Shown: positions 1 through 12,609, counted from the stretch's first letter. The stretch is 64,000 nt of DNA from Dioscorea cayenensis subsp. rotundata (GCF_009730915.1 NC_052475.1:32611016-32675015), one strand, 5' to 3'. The notes: generated by a model from the letters alone, not told the origin. Translations and numbers: made by a program.

Positions 1-193
1 CTACTTCCATATATGATATTGAATAATATACTGTTCCTGTTTACAGGAGATTTGAATTAACATTTAGCAGAAGGGCTCACATCTCATTCACTGCTAAAAT
101 ATGGAAAATAACAAAAACCACATTAACTTGCAACAGTGATGCCAGAAACATACCCCAAAACAAACACTTCCCTGCATTTTGCATACTTACAAA

Positions 194-226
<33 letters not shown>

Positions 227-321
227 AAAGCATGAGACCAGTTCTTCATTAACTAATAAGAAGCCTCCTCCTTCAGTATGTCAAACTGTTGTCTAACAAT
301 GCAAGACACTGCTGCGCTAGG
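1..321. other. 3' flank of NSE4, no gene seen
   Basis: This stretch lies downstream of the minus-strand NSE4 stop codon and probably holds its 3' UTR and terminator. A (CA)n microsatellite lies near 205-226. I see no open reading frame or other gene here. Confidence 0.5.
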
Positions 322-2050
322 TTATCCTGTTTGGAAATTTCTGTGAGGCATCACATCCTCGCCATCCTTAACAATGTTAATCATCAACTGCACACAATGT
401 GATATACTTGAAATCACCACAAACTTTCGAGCAAACATCACTGAAATACTAGAAACGGTTGTTTAATTGCATACCTTCCAGTCATTAAAATCCAAGCGAA
501 ATATGAACTGGTTGTAAGAGGCATCCCCGGAGGTTATTGATGTTGCAGCAGGAGCATTCTTCGGAGCTGGTCGAAAATTTACAAGAAATTAATTAAGTTC
601 AATCTCAAAGAAAGATGAACACAGCTTGTTCATGAGAGAAAAAAAAAGACTCTTACAGACTATGTGATGTTCATTCATGTTAACAGTAATGGAAACTCTT
701 CCATCTTTTACCAAAAATGACAACGTGAATAGGTTCTCTACTGTCTGTGCAAAAGAAGTACGATTCAAAACCAGATTCTCAAGCCGAATACTTTTGTTCT
801 TTCTCAAGATATCAAACATGGTTATCATGTTCATATCAGTATCAACTTTCTTTTCTCCTTCAGTGTCTGTAAGCTGCCACAAATTGCATGCAATTTAATC
901 AACATACACACTCTTTAGCATATATGTTTCACCAATTATTTCCTATGAAACGAACTAATGCTACTGTACTAACCTCTTTAGCATAAGCTCGTCCAGCAGG
1001 CCTTGTTCGTTGCCCACGAGCACTAGTCTTGCGCTGTTTTACATCAGTATTCATAGGGCCAACCCTGATATAAAACCAAAGTTTCAAGTAAATTAAACTT
1101 ACCAATAAAACAAAAATTGAATATGAGAATCAAGGACACTTGAAATCACAGAATAGTGAATAAAGAGAACATTCATCATGCATACATGGTGTGAAATGCA
1201 GGGGATATCCTGAGGATAGGAGCAACAATAAGGCCAACATCTACCCAAATCTTTGTATTTGGAACGTTTTCAAGAAGTGATCCTCCATATATTTTCCCAG
1301 AGTTCTTTATCAATGAAGTCAAAAAATCAGATGGGGTGAGTTCTCCATTGGTCTGAGATCTCACTGAGGTAACCAAAGTGTTAGCAATATCAAGTAGTGC
1401 AACCGCATCGGCAACTTGTTCTCTGGGTTTGTTAACTGTAAAAACCAACAAGTTGGTGAATTAGATAACTTTTGTCTGATTAATAGAGGAAACTCAGCTT
1501 TCAGCTTATTCCAAACAGAACAAGAACAACTAAAAAAAAAAAAGAAGCAAAATACAATAGAAAAATAAGCAAAACTGTCAAGAAAACCCCAGGAGATGAT
1601 TTGGTTTAGAAAGTTGTGATTTTTTACATTAGTTTTGCTTGTTTTGTAATTAGAGAAATCAAGTAAAATTAACATTTCATACCAATCATACAAGAGAGAG
1701 AGAGAGAGAGAGAGAGCAGTCACAAGGAAGTTACAAGAATGAGTGAAGGAAATTAATACCCATTTTATGAAGACTGTCCACATGAGTCATGATAGGCCAG
1801 AACTTCTCCAAACTCCCTTTCATGATATCTTCTCCTTCTTCTACAAACCATAATCAAAACAAAGACAAAAACAAAAAAGCAAAAGAAAAATGAATCTATA
1901 AACAGTACCATTGATGAATTTTTGTATGGCAATGTAACGAGAGCGCAGGACACGGCGCTCTTCTACACCAAGAGCATCCGGTTGGTCCCGAAACGGCTGC
2001 GGTGATCCCGTGCCGCTCCCTAGCTTTCGCTTCTTCACTCCCTTCGCCAT
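322..2050 (-). CDS. NSE4: NSE4, kleisin subunit of the SMC5/6 complex (7 exons)
   Basis: NSE4 bridges the heads of the SMC5/6 ATPases in the nucleus and serves DNA repair and chromosome maintenance (family knowledge). I read seven exons on the minus strand: 2050-1909, 1840-1760, 1435-1186, 1064-974, 873-657, 566-475 and 387-322. All junctions are GT-AG and the sum, 939 nt, stays in frame for 312 residues. Family motifs seen: N-terminal [14 protein letters not shown], central [20 protein letters not shown], then TPSDFL, then [20 protein letters not shown] and the C-terminal FRLDFNDWK and MPHRNFQTG. The start was chosen because the ATG at 2050 precedes a basic MAKGVKKRK start with no upstream extension seen. 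The protein is somewhat shorter than the roughly 380-400 residues usual in plants, mainly between motifs. It carries no frame breaks, unlike the receptor kinases elsewhere in the window. Confidence 0.93.
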
Positions 2051-2087
2051 GGGATTTCCAAGGAGAGAATGAGACTTTGAGAGGAAG

Positions 2088-2131
2088 GATCTCTATTATA
2101 GTTTATAGTTTATAGTTTATAGTTTATAGGG
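2088..2131. repeat. GTTTATA heptamer tandem repeat upstream of NSE4
   Basis: About five head-to-tail copies of a 7-bp unit (gtttata) begin about 40 bp upstream of the NSE4 start codon. They therefore lie in its 5' UTR or core promoter. Any effect on expression is conjecture. Confidence 0.75.
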
Positions 2132-2549
2132 AGAAGGCGGGAGTAGGCGAAAAGGCGCGCGCGGGCCCCAAAAATCGTTGGAAATGGAATAGTACGTGTC
2201 CACAGCTCATTAGCTTTAAATGCTGTTTTATGTTCCACGGTACAAGATCCAACTCTAAGAATGGCCCCCAAACCCCCAAATGTGTTACTTATATTTTTTA
2301 ATAAGTTAATTATTGTTAACTACTAGTATAAAAGAATATATAACAATGTATGGAATATATAAGTGAAAAAAAGGACTTGCAGTTTAAACTAATTTTATTA
2401 AATAAGTTTCTAAACAAAATAAACGTTAATCTAAAACATTGAAATAAAAATAATTATTATATATAATTTTGAGATATTTTGTCTTTGTAATAATTTATAA
2501 TATTTACAAAGGTCGCATTAGTTTTAGATACATAATTATTTTAAAATTA

Positions 2550-2589
<40 letters not shown>

Positions 2590-3200
2590 CTCACAATGAA
2601 TAAATAATTCTTCTGAAATTAACGTATTAAAAAAATCTATAACTTTGAGTATTTCTAGAGAATCTTTCTTTTGTAGACAGATTATTTTTCAATCCTTTTG
2701 ACTTAAAAGTGATTGATATAGACATATAAATAGTTGATATTGACAACAATGATCATGAATTTTTTTAATAAAAATACATAATATTAAAAGTTAGATATTA
2801 AACGAAAATACATAATATTAAATTGAAAAAAGAAACATATTAAATAAAAACTTAATATGTTACATTGAAACACAAAATATTAAATAAAATTTATAATTAT
2901 TAAAAAAAAATACATGTTTTAAAATAAAATAAATTAATGAAATGAGTTGAAGTGAAGGAAATGAAAAATGTACTTGGAAAAAAACAATCAGACATAGTTT
3001 GAAACTTTCAGTTACATATAATTTATTTTCTCTTTTTCTTTTTGGTTTTTATAAATTTTTTTAGATATTTTTAGACTGTGTTGACCTGAGTAAGTGACTA
3101 GACTCTTGTTGGGCCAAAAACCTAGAGTAGGTGGGCTGTGTATATATACATATCTGTGTGTGTGTGTGTAAAATTGCTTATTAAAAATAAAAAGAAATTT
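2132..3200. other. AT-rich intergenic DNA with a (TA)n tract
   Basis: This is AT-rich sequence between NSE4 and the LINE, with a (TA)n microsatellite near 2552-2585 and short A/T runs. No gene was seen. Confidence 0.6.
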
Positions 3201-3491
3201 AGATGAAACTCACACTTTTTGAGGGGAAGAGCTCAGAGAGCTAATTTATTAAAACAAGAGGAAAAACAGAGTTAAAGTTACAAGAACAAGCTAAACACGA
3301 ATACAAAAGGAGACAACAAAGAATGAGAAAAGACACAAGTGCAAGAATCAAAAAGAAAAGCCAGCATCAATGAAGGTTTTCATAATCCATCGATGGAGAT
3401 CACGCCCGGTCAAGAAAAAGATTGAGATTTTTGGTTGTTGGCGCGAGAAGAAGCAAGAGCAATGGCGGGGAATTCCAAAGATCTAGGAATC

Positions 3492-3998
3492 TCAACGAGA
3501 GGGGGATTCAACACGAACCGAGAAGATTTTTTTATATTGGAGATGGCATGAGAGAAACGCCAAATGACCTGGTTCACAGTTGTTGTAAAAGAAGTTGGGA
3601 GATGAGTCGATGACAGATGTAGGATGCGCTGGATGTTCAGTTAGTCCGTTGATAGCATTGTAAATGGCAGTATTCAGGGCATGGATTGCAGCATCAAAGA
3701 TAGATTCAAAGAGTGAAACAACAATGCCTCCACGATTAATTATGTGAGTAGAGTTTGAAACAAAATACCCAAGATGACCAACCTTATTAGCACAATTCCA
3801 AGCTGAAGGCAAAAGAAGAGGAAGAGGTCGCTGCATGAGAGAAATTATTGAGCGTGAGACGCCACCACGAGTGAGGCATTTCACGAAAAATTCTTGCACA
3901 TGGGCAATAGCTTTTCGGACCGTAAGAGGGTAATTGGGCTCGATATTGTCAAGATAGCAGACATCCGGCCTTCCATAATAACCAGATAGAAACAACAA
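3492..3998 (-). pseudogene. LINE 3'-terminal remnant, possibly RNase H-like
   Basis: This 168-codon frame lies where an RNase H-like domain often closes plant LINE ORF2. The stretch AAIHALNTAIYNAINGL followed by VIDSS loosely resembles the helix and DS motif of that domain. The similarity is weak and this call rests mainly on position. Confidence 0.35.
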
Positions 3999-4597
3999 TA
4001 ATAGAAATGGAATGCGGGGAGAGATTATAATCGGTTATCCAGCGCCGGAAGAAATGCGATCAGGGAAGGAAATGTTAATGTTTAAGATGCAGCTCAATAA
4101 GTTCCAAACCCGTGAGCTTTACAAAGAACCATGAAAAAAAGATGATCAGCCAGACTCAGCTCAAGACTACAAAGGATGCATAAGGTCCGGACTCATATTG
4201 ATACTATGTAAATAATCGATGGTAGAGATCCTACCATGGAGCAAAGAACCAAATGAAATGTTTGACGCTGGAGCAACATGAAGTCGCCAGATTTTTAGTC
4301 CAACCAGCTCAGGACTCATTATGGTTAATACCAAGATTAAGATGATGATAAACAGCTAGTGAAATTTTAAGCTTTTGAAGGGTTGGGAAGCCAAACCCAA
4401 GTGTTATTACTGAATCAGTCAATAGCACCGAGATTAGAAATAATGGAAGAAAGGTTTTTCTCCGAACGAGATTCAAGGAGAGAAAAATTCCAATGCCCAT
4501 TAACAACTAACTCGGACATAGTAGGATTACTAAAATCAGCAGTAAACATTCGTAAAGGTTGGCTTTGAAAGCAATGGGCACATCAAAAAGCCAAGGG

Positions 4598-4963
4598 TCA
4601 AACCGAAAAGATGTCTCGAATGGGGTTAAAGGTATTAATCCGTAGATTTGGTTTTAAAATACTAGCAGCTTTTACAAATACTTCGAACACCCAAGAGCAT
4701 CCGGGAGGGATAAGATCAGTCCGTAAATTAATTCTACCATATTTATGACGCATGATTTCAACCCGTAAAAACATTATCAAGATTGAGGTAGGTGAACACA
4801 TTTTTTTGGCCATTAGAGAGTGTTTAACAAAGTGCAAGATTGCGAAATCCAAGGCCCCCTCGGACTTAAAATCGAGAATATGACACCAAGCACAGAAGAT
4901 GGATGCCCTTTCCATTGCCCCTTTAAACCAAAAAGAAATCCCCGACAAGTTTAGTAATTTCAT
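4598..4963 (-). pseudogene. LINE ORF2 C-terminal remnant
   Basis: The frame resembles the region after the reverse transcriptase in plant LINEs: HSLMAKKMCSPTSILIMFLR, then KYGRINL, then CSWVFEVFVKAASILKPNLR. It is a fragment of the dead LINE. Confidence 0.6.
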
Positions 4964-5763
4964 GAAGAATGTAATCGGGAATGGGATAGACCGAGAGGTA
5001 ATATGTTGGAATTGAGAGAATCTGAGGAATTAATGAGGATAGATTTAGTCAGCAGCAGAGAGTTTAAAGTTTTTTTCCATCTAGAACACAAGCAACGGAT
5101 CTTATCTATCAAAGGTTTGAAATGAGTGGACACTTATCTTTTTGGAGAAATAAGGATACCCAAGTAGCGCAGTGGGAAAAGAAGTTTCGAGGAAGTCTCG
5201 TAATGGAGCAAATGCTATTGGTAACTCTTTGATCGAACCAGTGAGGGAAAGAAGATTTGAGATTTAGTGTGGTTGGGGTATTGGCCAGAAGTTGTGAGTA
5301 GATTGAAAGGCATAAATTAATATTGCGGCAACAGAGCGAGTAGCTTTAGTAATCGTGGATAAGGTCGTCCGCAAAACAAGAGGTGGGTTGAAGTTCAATC
5401 TAAGGTTACAATCAAAAGCCGTGAATAAAATTATTTCGAGGGCAAAGTTCATCATAGAGGAGAAATTTTGGGCAAACTAGAATAAAAAGGTAGGAAGAAT
5501 GGGATCCCTTAGCGGACTCCTCGGGAGGAGGAGAACCAAGGGAAGGAACCCCATTAATTAAAATGGAGAAAGAACTGGAGCGAAGACAAGCACTCGATCC
5601 AAGACACCCACTTATCGTGGAAATTCATTTTAGTTAAGGTTGCAAGAATTGCACTCCGCTAAGCTGTAATCATAGGCTTTCTCGATATCTAATTTAAAAA
5701 GCATCCTAGGGGGCCGAGGCGATCGAATTCAAGGGAGTGGGCAACCTCTTGACCGCTAAAATA

Positions 5764-6273
5764 TTATCGAAAGCACCACTGATCCGAAGAAAACCCCGCT
5801 GTTTCTCGACCCACGAGAGCGTGGGAGAACAGTCTTGAGTCTATTCGTAAGAATTTTGAAATAATCTTGTAACAAACATTGCACAGGGATATAGGACGAA
5901 AATCCGAAACCAAACTAGGATTAGCTACCTTGGGGACAAGAGTAACGAAAAGTTCTACCCCGTGAAGCAAGGAGATGGGAGTTGTCGAAGAAATAATGGA
6001 TAGCGTAAAACTAAAGAATCCCCAAGATCTTCCCAATAAAAAAACGATAAAATTCAACATCGAAGCCATCGGGGCGTGGGACTTACCAATGGGGAGGTCA
6101 AGGAGGGCTTTGAAAGATTTCATCTTTGGTGACCATGCGGATGAGATGGTGACCCGACATCCGCAGTAATGCTGGAAGGTCGTTAGGGTGGCCTCAAGAA
6201 TATTAAGAAAATCGCGACTCGCAGGACAGGAGCACTGATTGGTATAGAAAGTCATGAAGGCCCGCTCGATCAT
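5764..6273 (-). pseudogene. LINE ORF2 reverse transcriptase N-terminal remnant
   Basis: This frame contains LVPKVANPSLVSDFRPISL followed by CNVCYKIISKFL, the signature of the start of LINE-type reverse transcriptase in plants. The catalytic part downstream (lower coordinates) is broken by many stops and no FADD-type motif could be read in frame. Confidence 0.75.
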
Positions 6274-7255
6274 CGGGAATGATTAGAATAGATGTTGCCA
6301 AAAGGAGTCGAGATTTGGGAGATGTAGTTATAGGTGAGCCTGGACACGGGCAGTAGTTGTGGAAAAATCTAGTGTTTTTATCACCATCACTCGACCCACA
6401 GTGAGACGAGCACGCTGGGCCCATTTGATGGAGAGTTGACGTTGGATAGCAGCGAAGCTTAGAGTCAGTGATGCATACAACCCGGGTCTTGAATGTCGAT
6501 GAGAGGAGTCCACTGCTCAAGAGAGTTACTGCTTTCGGCTTTGGGCAAGGGCTATTCCATGCACTAAGGCCGAAGACTTCCAATTCAAAGCTTGAACCTC
6601 GCACGAGAAAGTAAGTGCGAAAAAGCGTGGAGGGGACTATCATGGATGGGATCACAGCAGGCTCGAAACAAACAGTAATGACAACAAGATAGTCAAAACC
6701 GAAGTTTTCAAAGCTAAAACGAGTTCCGAGAACGAGAATCATTAGCAAAAAAATAGAAAGGAGAAGAGGTGAGTGATCCGAACAACTCATGGAAAGATGT
6801 TTGAGAGTGCAATTTTTAAAGAGAGAAGACCACTCTAAATTCACTCAGGCAACCATCAAGGCGAGCCCATCGCCGAGCAAGACCACGCTGATTGTTACAC
6901 CAGTGAGCGGAGGGCCGAGAGGAGTTTAAATTAAAGAGATTATTAGAATCAATAAAATCCCGAAAAAAATAAAGCTTTCATGAGAATAGTAGTAAAAGCG
7001 CCGTCTTATGATCCGAAGGGAAAGGATAGAATTGAAATCTCCGATAATAAGCCAAGGAAGATGGAGGGAAGAGATTTTTGAAAGCTCGCACTCAAACCGA
7101 ACACCGAGAATGGAATCGACAAGAATTATAAAACCACGTAAATGATGGTGTTTTTGAAATAGCTCGAGGAAATCAAAATATGTAAAACACGGCTGGAGGT
7201 AGCGATAGGAGTTACTCGACCAATACCTTTTTTTCCAAAGACACAAGGATGCCAC
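6203..7255 (-). pseudogene. LINE ORF2 endonuclease remnant
   Basis: Two frames carry the apurinic-type endonuclease that nicks target DNA for LINE integration. 7255-6926 contains LPWLIIGDFNSIL, and 6844-6203 contains LSMSCSDHSPLLLS, the usual SDH-P-L end of the domain. The frames are separated by shifts, so no active protein can be made. Confidence 0.7.
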
Positions 7256-8391
7256 CGTGAGAAGCCATCGGCGAGGATAGTAGCCCAGTCCCCAAGATTT
7301 AGGAAGTTTAGAACAAAACTTACTTATGCGATCGAATCGCCTCCGGGTCTCAACAAGACAAAGGATGGAGAGTTTATCTTGGTGAATTAAACGAAGATGC
7401 GAGCACGTGTATCCCCGAAGAGAGACCCCCGCAGCTCCAAAGAAGAAAGTTTTTTAGAAATCATAGAAAAAGTTGATAAAGAGGACAAAACTCCCTGATA
7501 ACCGGAGGAACAGAGAGCAAAAAGCTCAGGAGTGACTCGGGTTCCCCCTCTCGATTCTTCCCTTTTTTTCCGGGGATCTTCGACGAAGAAGAGAACCTTC
7601 AGCAACCGTGGCTTCATCGGCGAGCTTCTTCTTGATCATCGACTAGTGTCATGAGGTCATCAGGTTCCTCATCATCGGACATTTGGTCCTCCCGAGTCAC
7701 CCGGATCACCATCGCTCGGATCACCGTCCCCTCGCCCATAGAGCCCTCATCCAAAGAGCCGTAGTCGAGCAGCAGATCGACTTGATTCACAAGAAGGGAG
7801 TGATCATGAGAATGATTTCCGGAGGTGGGGGGGGACGAATTATTGGCAGAAGTCAAGAGGATAGGGGGAGGGGATCGCGACCGTTGGATCAACGGTCCCT
7901 TCTCCTTGGGATGCTTCAAGGAAGGCGGTATGAATGTTGAGTGCTTTCCGGATAGGGTGCGAATGATGTGAGAGTGACGGGTCATTAAGATGGGCGGGGT
8001 CCCGAGAGACAATGGAAGAGTGTAAAGCGGGGTCCCGAGAAGCATTGGAAGGACTCAGGGCTGAGGTCCCGAGGAGCAAAAGGCGGACTGTAAGTGGGAC
8101 CGGGAGCTCGGAACGGGAGAGTCTGAGAGATCAGAGATAGGAGTGATAGGATTCTCAGTCAAGCATGGGGAGTCGTGAAAAGTGGCGTGGGAAACGAGTG
8201 ACCGACCGGCGCCCTGCCAGAAGCTGCACAACGCATACGCGTGAATAGTGGAATCGCGGCTCCCGAATCGCTTCATTCCTCGGACGGCCGCCGAACCTTG
8301 AACTACCCATGGGTGCGAGCACCGCCGCGGCGTTGCAGGAAGGCCGCTACCGAGAAACGAGCGACCCACGGGCCATAATCCCGCCGAGTCA

Positions 8392-9255
8392 TTAGCTAAG
8401 GGGCGCCTGAGTTCTCGATACAGGAGTCGGATGAAGGTGGGTAGCAGTACTTGTACCAACGCAAACATCCATCGGAGACTGTCCCGACCTGACCGCCGGC
8501 TCCCGCATAACACGAGAGGGTGGAGAGGCGAGGGCACTCCTGGATGCTGCAGATCGGGTACAGGTGCTGGAACCGTGTCCAACCACTCCACAGGAATAAC
8601 AGAAAGTGGGAAGCCGTTCATAGAGGACCACAACGAAAACTCGGTGAAGCTCATCCCCAAGCCAGAAGCCTTTACTCAGTGGTTTAGAAAGATCAAGTTC
8701 AATGCAAACCCTTGCATACTTGGTGCGTGTCAACGAAGTAGTAAGCTCGTCAATTTTTAAGAGATTGCCCAGGTGACCGGTGATTGTTTCCAGAGTGTCA
8801 CCACTCCAGAATTCGATGGGGAGATTGTGAAGTTGGACCCAGATCGCAGCAGTTGTGAGCTTAGTAAAAGCCGGTTCGAAGTATGGACGCCAGGGAGATA
8901 GTTGAAGGATGATACCGTTGATTGTCCAGGGACCGTCAGAGAGGAGTCGCTCAAGACAAGACTGCGTCGAACACCGGATGAGTAAGAAACCATTGGGGAG
9001 ATCCGAAATCAACACTTCGCCAAGATTCTCCCATTTTTTTAAGAGGATGGACTTCACTTGTTCAAATAGCGGAGGTTTTCCGAAGAATTTGCCAAGCTGC
9101 AGTGTCTGAAAAACGCATCCCGAGCTCGGTCTCGTGGTATCGTTGTCAACTTTTACAAATTTCGTGGTGGTTTCCTTTAGCTTGTTGAGCACCGGAGGAT
9201 TGTGAAGGGAGACGAGTTCTGAGTCGAAGTTGCATTGGAAGCGATTTGAGCCCAA
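8392..9255 (-). pseudogene. LINE ORF1 (DUF4283 domain plus CCHC zinc knuckle)
   Basis: This 287-codon open frame is the best preserved part of the LINE. Residues of the DUF4283 type (LQLGKFFGKPPLF, then WTINGIILQLSPWRPYF, then IWVQLHNLPIEFW) precede a zinc knuckle CYSCGVVGHGSSTC that fits CX2CX4HX4C. In plant LINEs this ORF1 protein binds element RNA. The frame is open but the C-terminal part is shortened or shifted, and no start context was verified. Confidence 0.8.
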
Positions 9256-9599
9256 GTCGGAGGGGAGGAGTTAGGAATGGGGGGAGGGGGGTCTTGCCCC
9301 CCGCTTGCCATGGCAAGAGGGGAGAAGCAGGAGAGAAGGAGAAGCAGGAGAGATTGGAGTGTTTATTGAGGAAGCAATTGTTGCTAAGATCAGAAGAAGA
9401 ATCTTTGGACACCAATAATATAAAGTAATGGGAAAGCATCCCATTCTTCAGTCATTCATTGCTGTTGACCGGTCCTAAAGATACCTATTGAAGCTTGACC
9501 TGAAGACTCAAAAACACTCATCAACTTTTAAAAACCATTTCCTTTCTTCAATCCACGGCCCATCATCCACTCGTCTATCTCCAACTCCAAGAAAGAAAA

Positions 9600-10619
9600 A
9601 CATGAAAAACAATACCACCTGCGATCTCTCCTCAATGTCCTCATAATAGTATAATACTCGCAAATCGCTACTCCTAATCATGAGTTTATCAAAAACAAAC
9701 AAGAGCTCGTAACATAAGCTCTGGACACCACCCTCACCACTTCCCAAGCACCACCACCGGCTCATGTCCCCTCCGGTGACTTCTCTTTTGGCTTCACTCC
9801 CCTATCATCCAACGATAACACCACCACAAATCTCTTCCTCTTGGCCATTTGGTTCGCTAAGACCGTAGACAAAACCATAGTCCGGATGACCCAATGGCAA
9901 CAAAGTCCAGGCACCCAAGCAGTTCTGGAGCTCAACCTCACCCCCAATATATGGCACACTCTTATTGACAAGTCCCAGCGGAACCACCATCTTCTCCTTA
10001 GTCTCTGGCCCTAGCTCTCACGCCGCCATACTCGACACCGACAACTTAATCCTAGGCGACCCCGCTTGGCAGAGCTTTGACCACCCTACTGACACCATAC
10101 TCCCAACTCAAGTCCTTACTTCCAATATCTTCCTCCAGTCACGTCTCTCCAACACTAACTTCTCCAACGGCCGGTTTAGACTTTATCAGACAGATGGCAA
10201 GCTCAACCTCTCCCAAGTAGCCATTCCCAAGGATACCCTGCAGCAAGCCTTCATCGGGTCATCCGATCAAGCAGATGGATGGAACTCACTGCCTTCGACC
10301 GCTCCGCTCGCTCTATTTTGATCTCACTAACAAGACTCATCTCAACGTAACCACAGTCAACGTAGACTCATCGTCATTGTCCAAGTTCTATCAGAAGGCG
10401 ACGTTGGATGTTGACGGGGTGTTTAGGCATTATATATACCCAAAGAACAACACTGGAGGTGGGCAGCAGAAGTGGAGTATTGCAGACCGTGTGCCCCATG
10501 ATATCAATATCTGTTTGAGGATCCCTAATGACTACTATGGCAGCGGTGTTTGTGGTTACAATAGCTTCTGCCAAACGGATGTGGAGAGTAATCAGTTAAC
10601 TACTTGCAAATGCCCTTCT
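9600..10619 (+). pseudogene. LecRLK copy 1, 5' part (lectin and EGF-like region)
   Basis: This is the extracellular half of a G-type lectin S-receptor-like kinase that has lost its reading frame. The start region around 9600-9780 aligns with copy 3 only across frame changes. Clear pieces are DTDNLILGDPAWQSF, then [15 protein letters not shown] at 9965-10321, and KFYQKATLDVDGVFRHYIYP, then GSGVCGYNSFCQTD in the next frame up to 10619. The copia element interrupts it in the EGF-like segment right after the codons for TTCKCPS. The gene resumes at 15402. Confidence 0.88.
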
Positions 10620-10930
10620 TGTTGATTTGGGGCTTAAGTTGGATGACTTGTTTTGCATTTTCAACCCTATACTATTTTATATGGGTTGATTTGTCATTTT
10701 ACTTATTTGTGAACCCATTGGTCAATTTTGGAATAACTTAGGGGGTTATATAAAACTTTTTCTTGTTTTTCCCCCTTTGTATGTGTGTATTGCTCGTCAT
10801 TGAAAATTAAGAGGGTTTTCTTGCTGCTCCGTGGATGTAGGCTTCATTGAAAGCCGAACCACGTTAAATTCTTGTGTTCTTGTTAATTTTCATTTTGTTT
10901 TTGCATATTTCTATTTGTTTTTCCACAACA
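10620..10930 (+). repeat. Copia 5' LTR
   Basis: This 311-bp LTR starts TGTTGATTTGG and ends TTCCACAACA, directly before the tRNA primer-binding site. It nearly matches the 3' copy at 15092-15401. Confidence 0.95.
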
Positions 10931-10931
10931 A

Positions 10932-10946
10932 AGTGGTATCAGAGAG
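10932..10946 (+). other. Copia primer-binding site
   Basis: The sequence TGGTATCAGAG directly follows the 5' LTR and matches the common plant primer site complementary to the initiator methionine tRNA 3' end. Confidence 0.85.
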
Positions 10947-10964
10947 ATTCGATCCTGTGAGAGA

Positions 10965-11603
10965 ATGCCCGGATCCGGATCTGGATCTGGAACACAGGTA
11001 GCAATTGGATCTCGTACGGCACGGATGGCTGTTTCAAATGCAAAATTTGAAATTGAAAAATTCGATGGGAACATGAATTTTGGGATGTGGCAGTGTGAAA
11101 TGGTGGATGTTCTTGTGCAACAAGGGTTAGATGTAACCCTAGAAGATAAACCGGATGGTATGGAACAGAATGAGTGGGTGAAGATGAATAGATTGGAGTG
11201 CGGCACCATTCATCTCTGTCTTGCAAAGGAGGTGAAGTATTTCGTGATGAAAGAGACTATGGCGAAGGATTTGTGGCAGACACTAGAAGATAAATACATG
11301 ATGAAGAGCATTCAAAATCGTTTGTATTTGAAAAGGCAAGTTTTTCGTTTTTCATACAAAGAAGGTACACCAATGATGAAGCATATTCACTCTTTCAATA
11401 AATTGATTGCTGATTTGTTAAATCTGGATGAAGAAGTTGAAGATGAAGATAAAGCCTTATTGTTATTGAGTTCATTACCTGATTCGTTTGATCATTTTGC
11501 CACCACACTAATTTATGGTAAAGATCCAATAACATTTAAGGATGTTTCTGATGCTTTGATGAATAATGAGTTTCATAGGAGAGATAAGCAGGGCCCGCTT
11601 TGA
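10965..11603 (+). pseudogene. Copia gag (UBN2-type)
   Basis: The frame starts MPGSGSGSG and carries the copia gag core: FDGNMNFGMWQCEMVDVL, then EDKALLLLSSLPDSFDHF. The frame stops at 11603 after KQGPL, where intact elements read on toward the zinc knuckle, which here sits in a separate frame from 11689. Gag would form the particle shell of the element. Confidence 0.85.
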
Positions 11604-11688
11604 GAATTCGAAGCATTAGCATGAAGGGGACGAACGAGCAACGACAATCGATAAGAAGAACAAGTTTCGGTCCAAGTCTAGAGGAGCT

Positions 11689-12351
11689 TTGAGAGGAACT
11701 TCAGTAGATGGTAGAAAAATTCCAGCAAAATATGAGTGTTCATTCTGCCATAATAAAGGCCATTGGAAGAAAGACTGTCCAAAATTGAAGCAAATGGAGA
11801 AGGGAAAAGAAAAGAAAACTGAGAATGCTAATGTGGCCCAAGGGGATGATGACTCTGAGTTTGCTTTGGTATCCACTTCTGATAGTATTTCAAATAGTTG
11901 GATCATGGATTCTGGTTGCTCATACCATATGTGTCCGAATAAGGATCATTTTACCAGTTTGGAGTTATCTGATAATGGGACAGTCCTCATGGGAAATGAT
12001 TATGCATGTGAAAAGAAAGGAGTAGGCTCAATCTGTTTGAAACTTCATGATGGAACTATCAGGGAGTTGACAAATGTTTGGTATGTACCAGATCTGAAGA
12101 AAAATCTGATATCTTTGGGTGCTTTGGAATCCAGAGGTTTCAAAGTCACAATGGAGGCAGGTGAGCTGAAAGTGTCCAAGGGTGCTATGGTTGTGATGAG
12201 AGGAGCCAGACAGAAGAATTTGTATTTTCTACAAGGAAAAACAATTGTTGGTGGAGTTGCTACGATTGTTGCCAAGCAGAGTGAATGTGTTTCTGATGCT
12301 TCTAGGTTGTGGCATATGAGGCTTGGACATGCTGGTGAGAAGGCACTATAA
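11689..12351 (+). pseudogene. Copia zinc knuckle, protease and pre-integrase
   Basis: The frame holds CSFCHNKGHWKKDC (CX2CX4HX4C knuckle), then the protease site region SWIMDSGCSYHMC with the DSG catalytic motif, and ends in the pre-integrase segment LWHMRLGHAGEKAL. A stop codon at 12349-12351 cuts it before the rest of the HHCC zinc domain (CEHCVLGK, about 12406-12430). Confidence 0.85.
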
Positions 12352-12369
12352 GGGCTGGTCAAGTAAGGC

Positions 12370-12609
12370 TTGTTAAAGGGTGCAAAGACATGCAAGATTG
12401 ATTTTTGTGAGCATTGTGTATTGGGAAAACAGACCAAGGTGAAATTTGGAACCTCAGTACATCAGACTGAAGGAATTCTTGATTACGTGCATACAAATGT
12501 TTGGGGGCCAACACAGGTTGCATCTTTAGGAGGAAAGTTTTGGTTTGTTACATTTGTAGATGACCTTTCAGTAAGAGTTTGGGTCTACACAATGAAGACT
12601 AAAAGATGA
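12370..12609 (+). pseudogene. Copia integrase, N-terminal piece
   Basis: This short frame carries the end of the zinc domain (CEHCVLGKQTKVKF) and the start of the integrase core (DYVHTNVWGPTQ, then FVTFVDDLS). It is separated from the following frame by a frameshift near 12600, so the integrase is not continuous. Confidence 0.8.

Larger units (their letters stand above)
3200..9440 (-). mobile_element. Decayed near full-length LINE (L1-type non-LTR retrotransposon)
   Basis: Running from high to low coordinates, this stretch carries the parts of a plant L1-type LINE in the expected order. ORF1 (DUF4283 plus CCHC knuckle) is at about 9255-8392. A Pro/Ser-rich stretch follows at 8660-7614. The endonuclease with WLIIGDFNSI is near 7255-6926 and continues to about 6200. 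The reverse-transcriptase start (SDFRPISLCNVCYKIISK) is near 5930-5780, and a later LINE C-terminal segment lies at 4963-4598. A possible RNase H-like end is at 3998-3492. The 3' end near 3200-3300 resembles other LINE ends in the window. Many stops and frame changes show it is dead. Target-site duplications were not found, so the ends are approximate. Confidence 0.8.

Noticed and set aside
677..898. Plus-strand 73-codon frame
   Set aside because: Antisense shadow of NSE4 exon 5.
7614..8660. Several Ser/Pro-rich minus-strand frames
   Set aside because: They lie between ORF1 and the endonuclease of the LINE and have no family of their own; treated as part of the decayed element.
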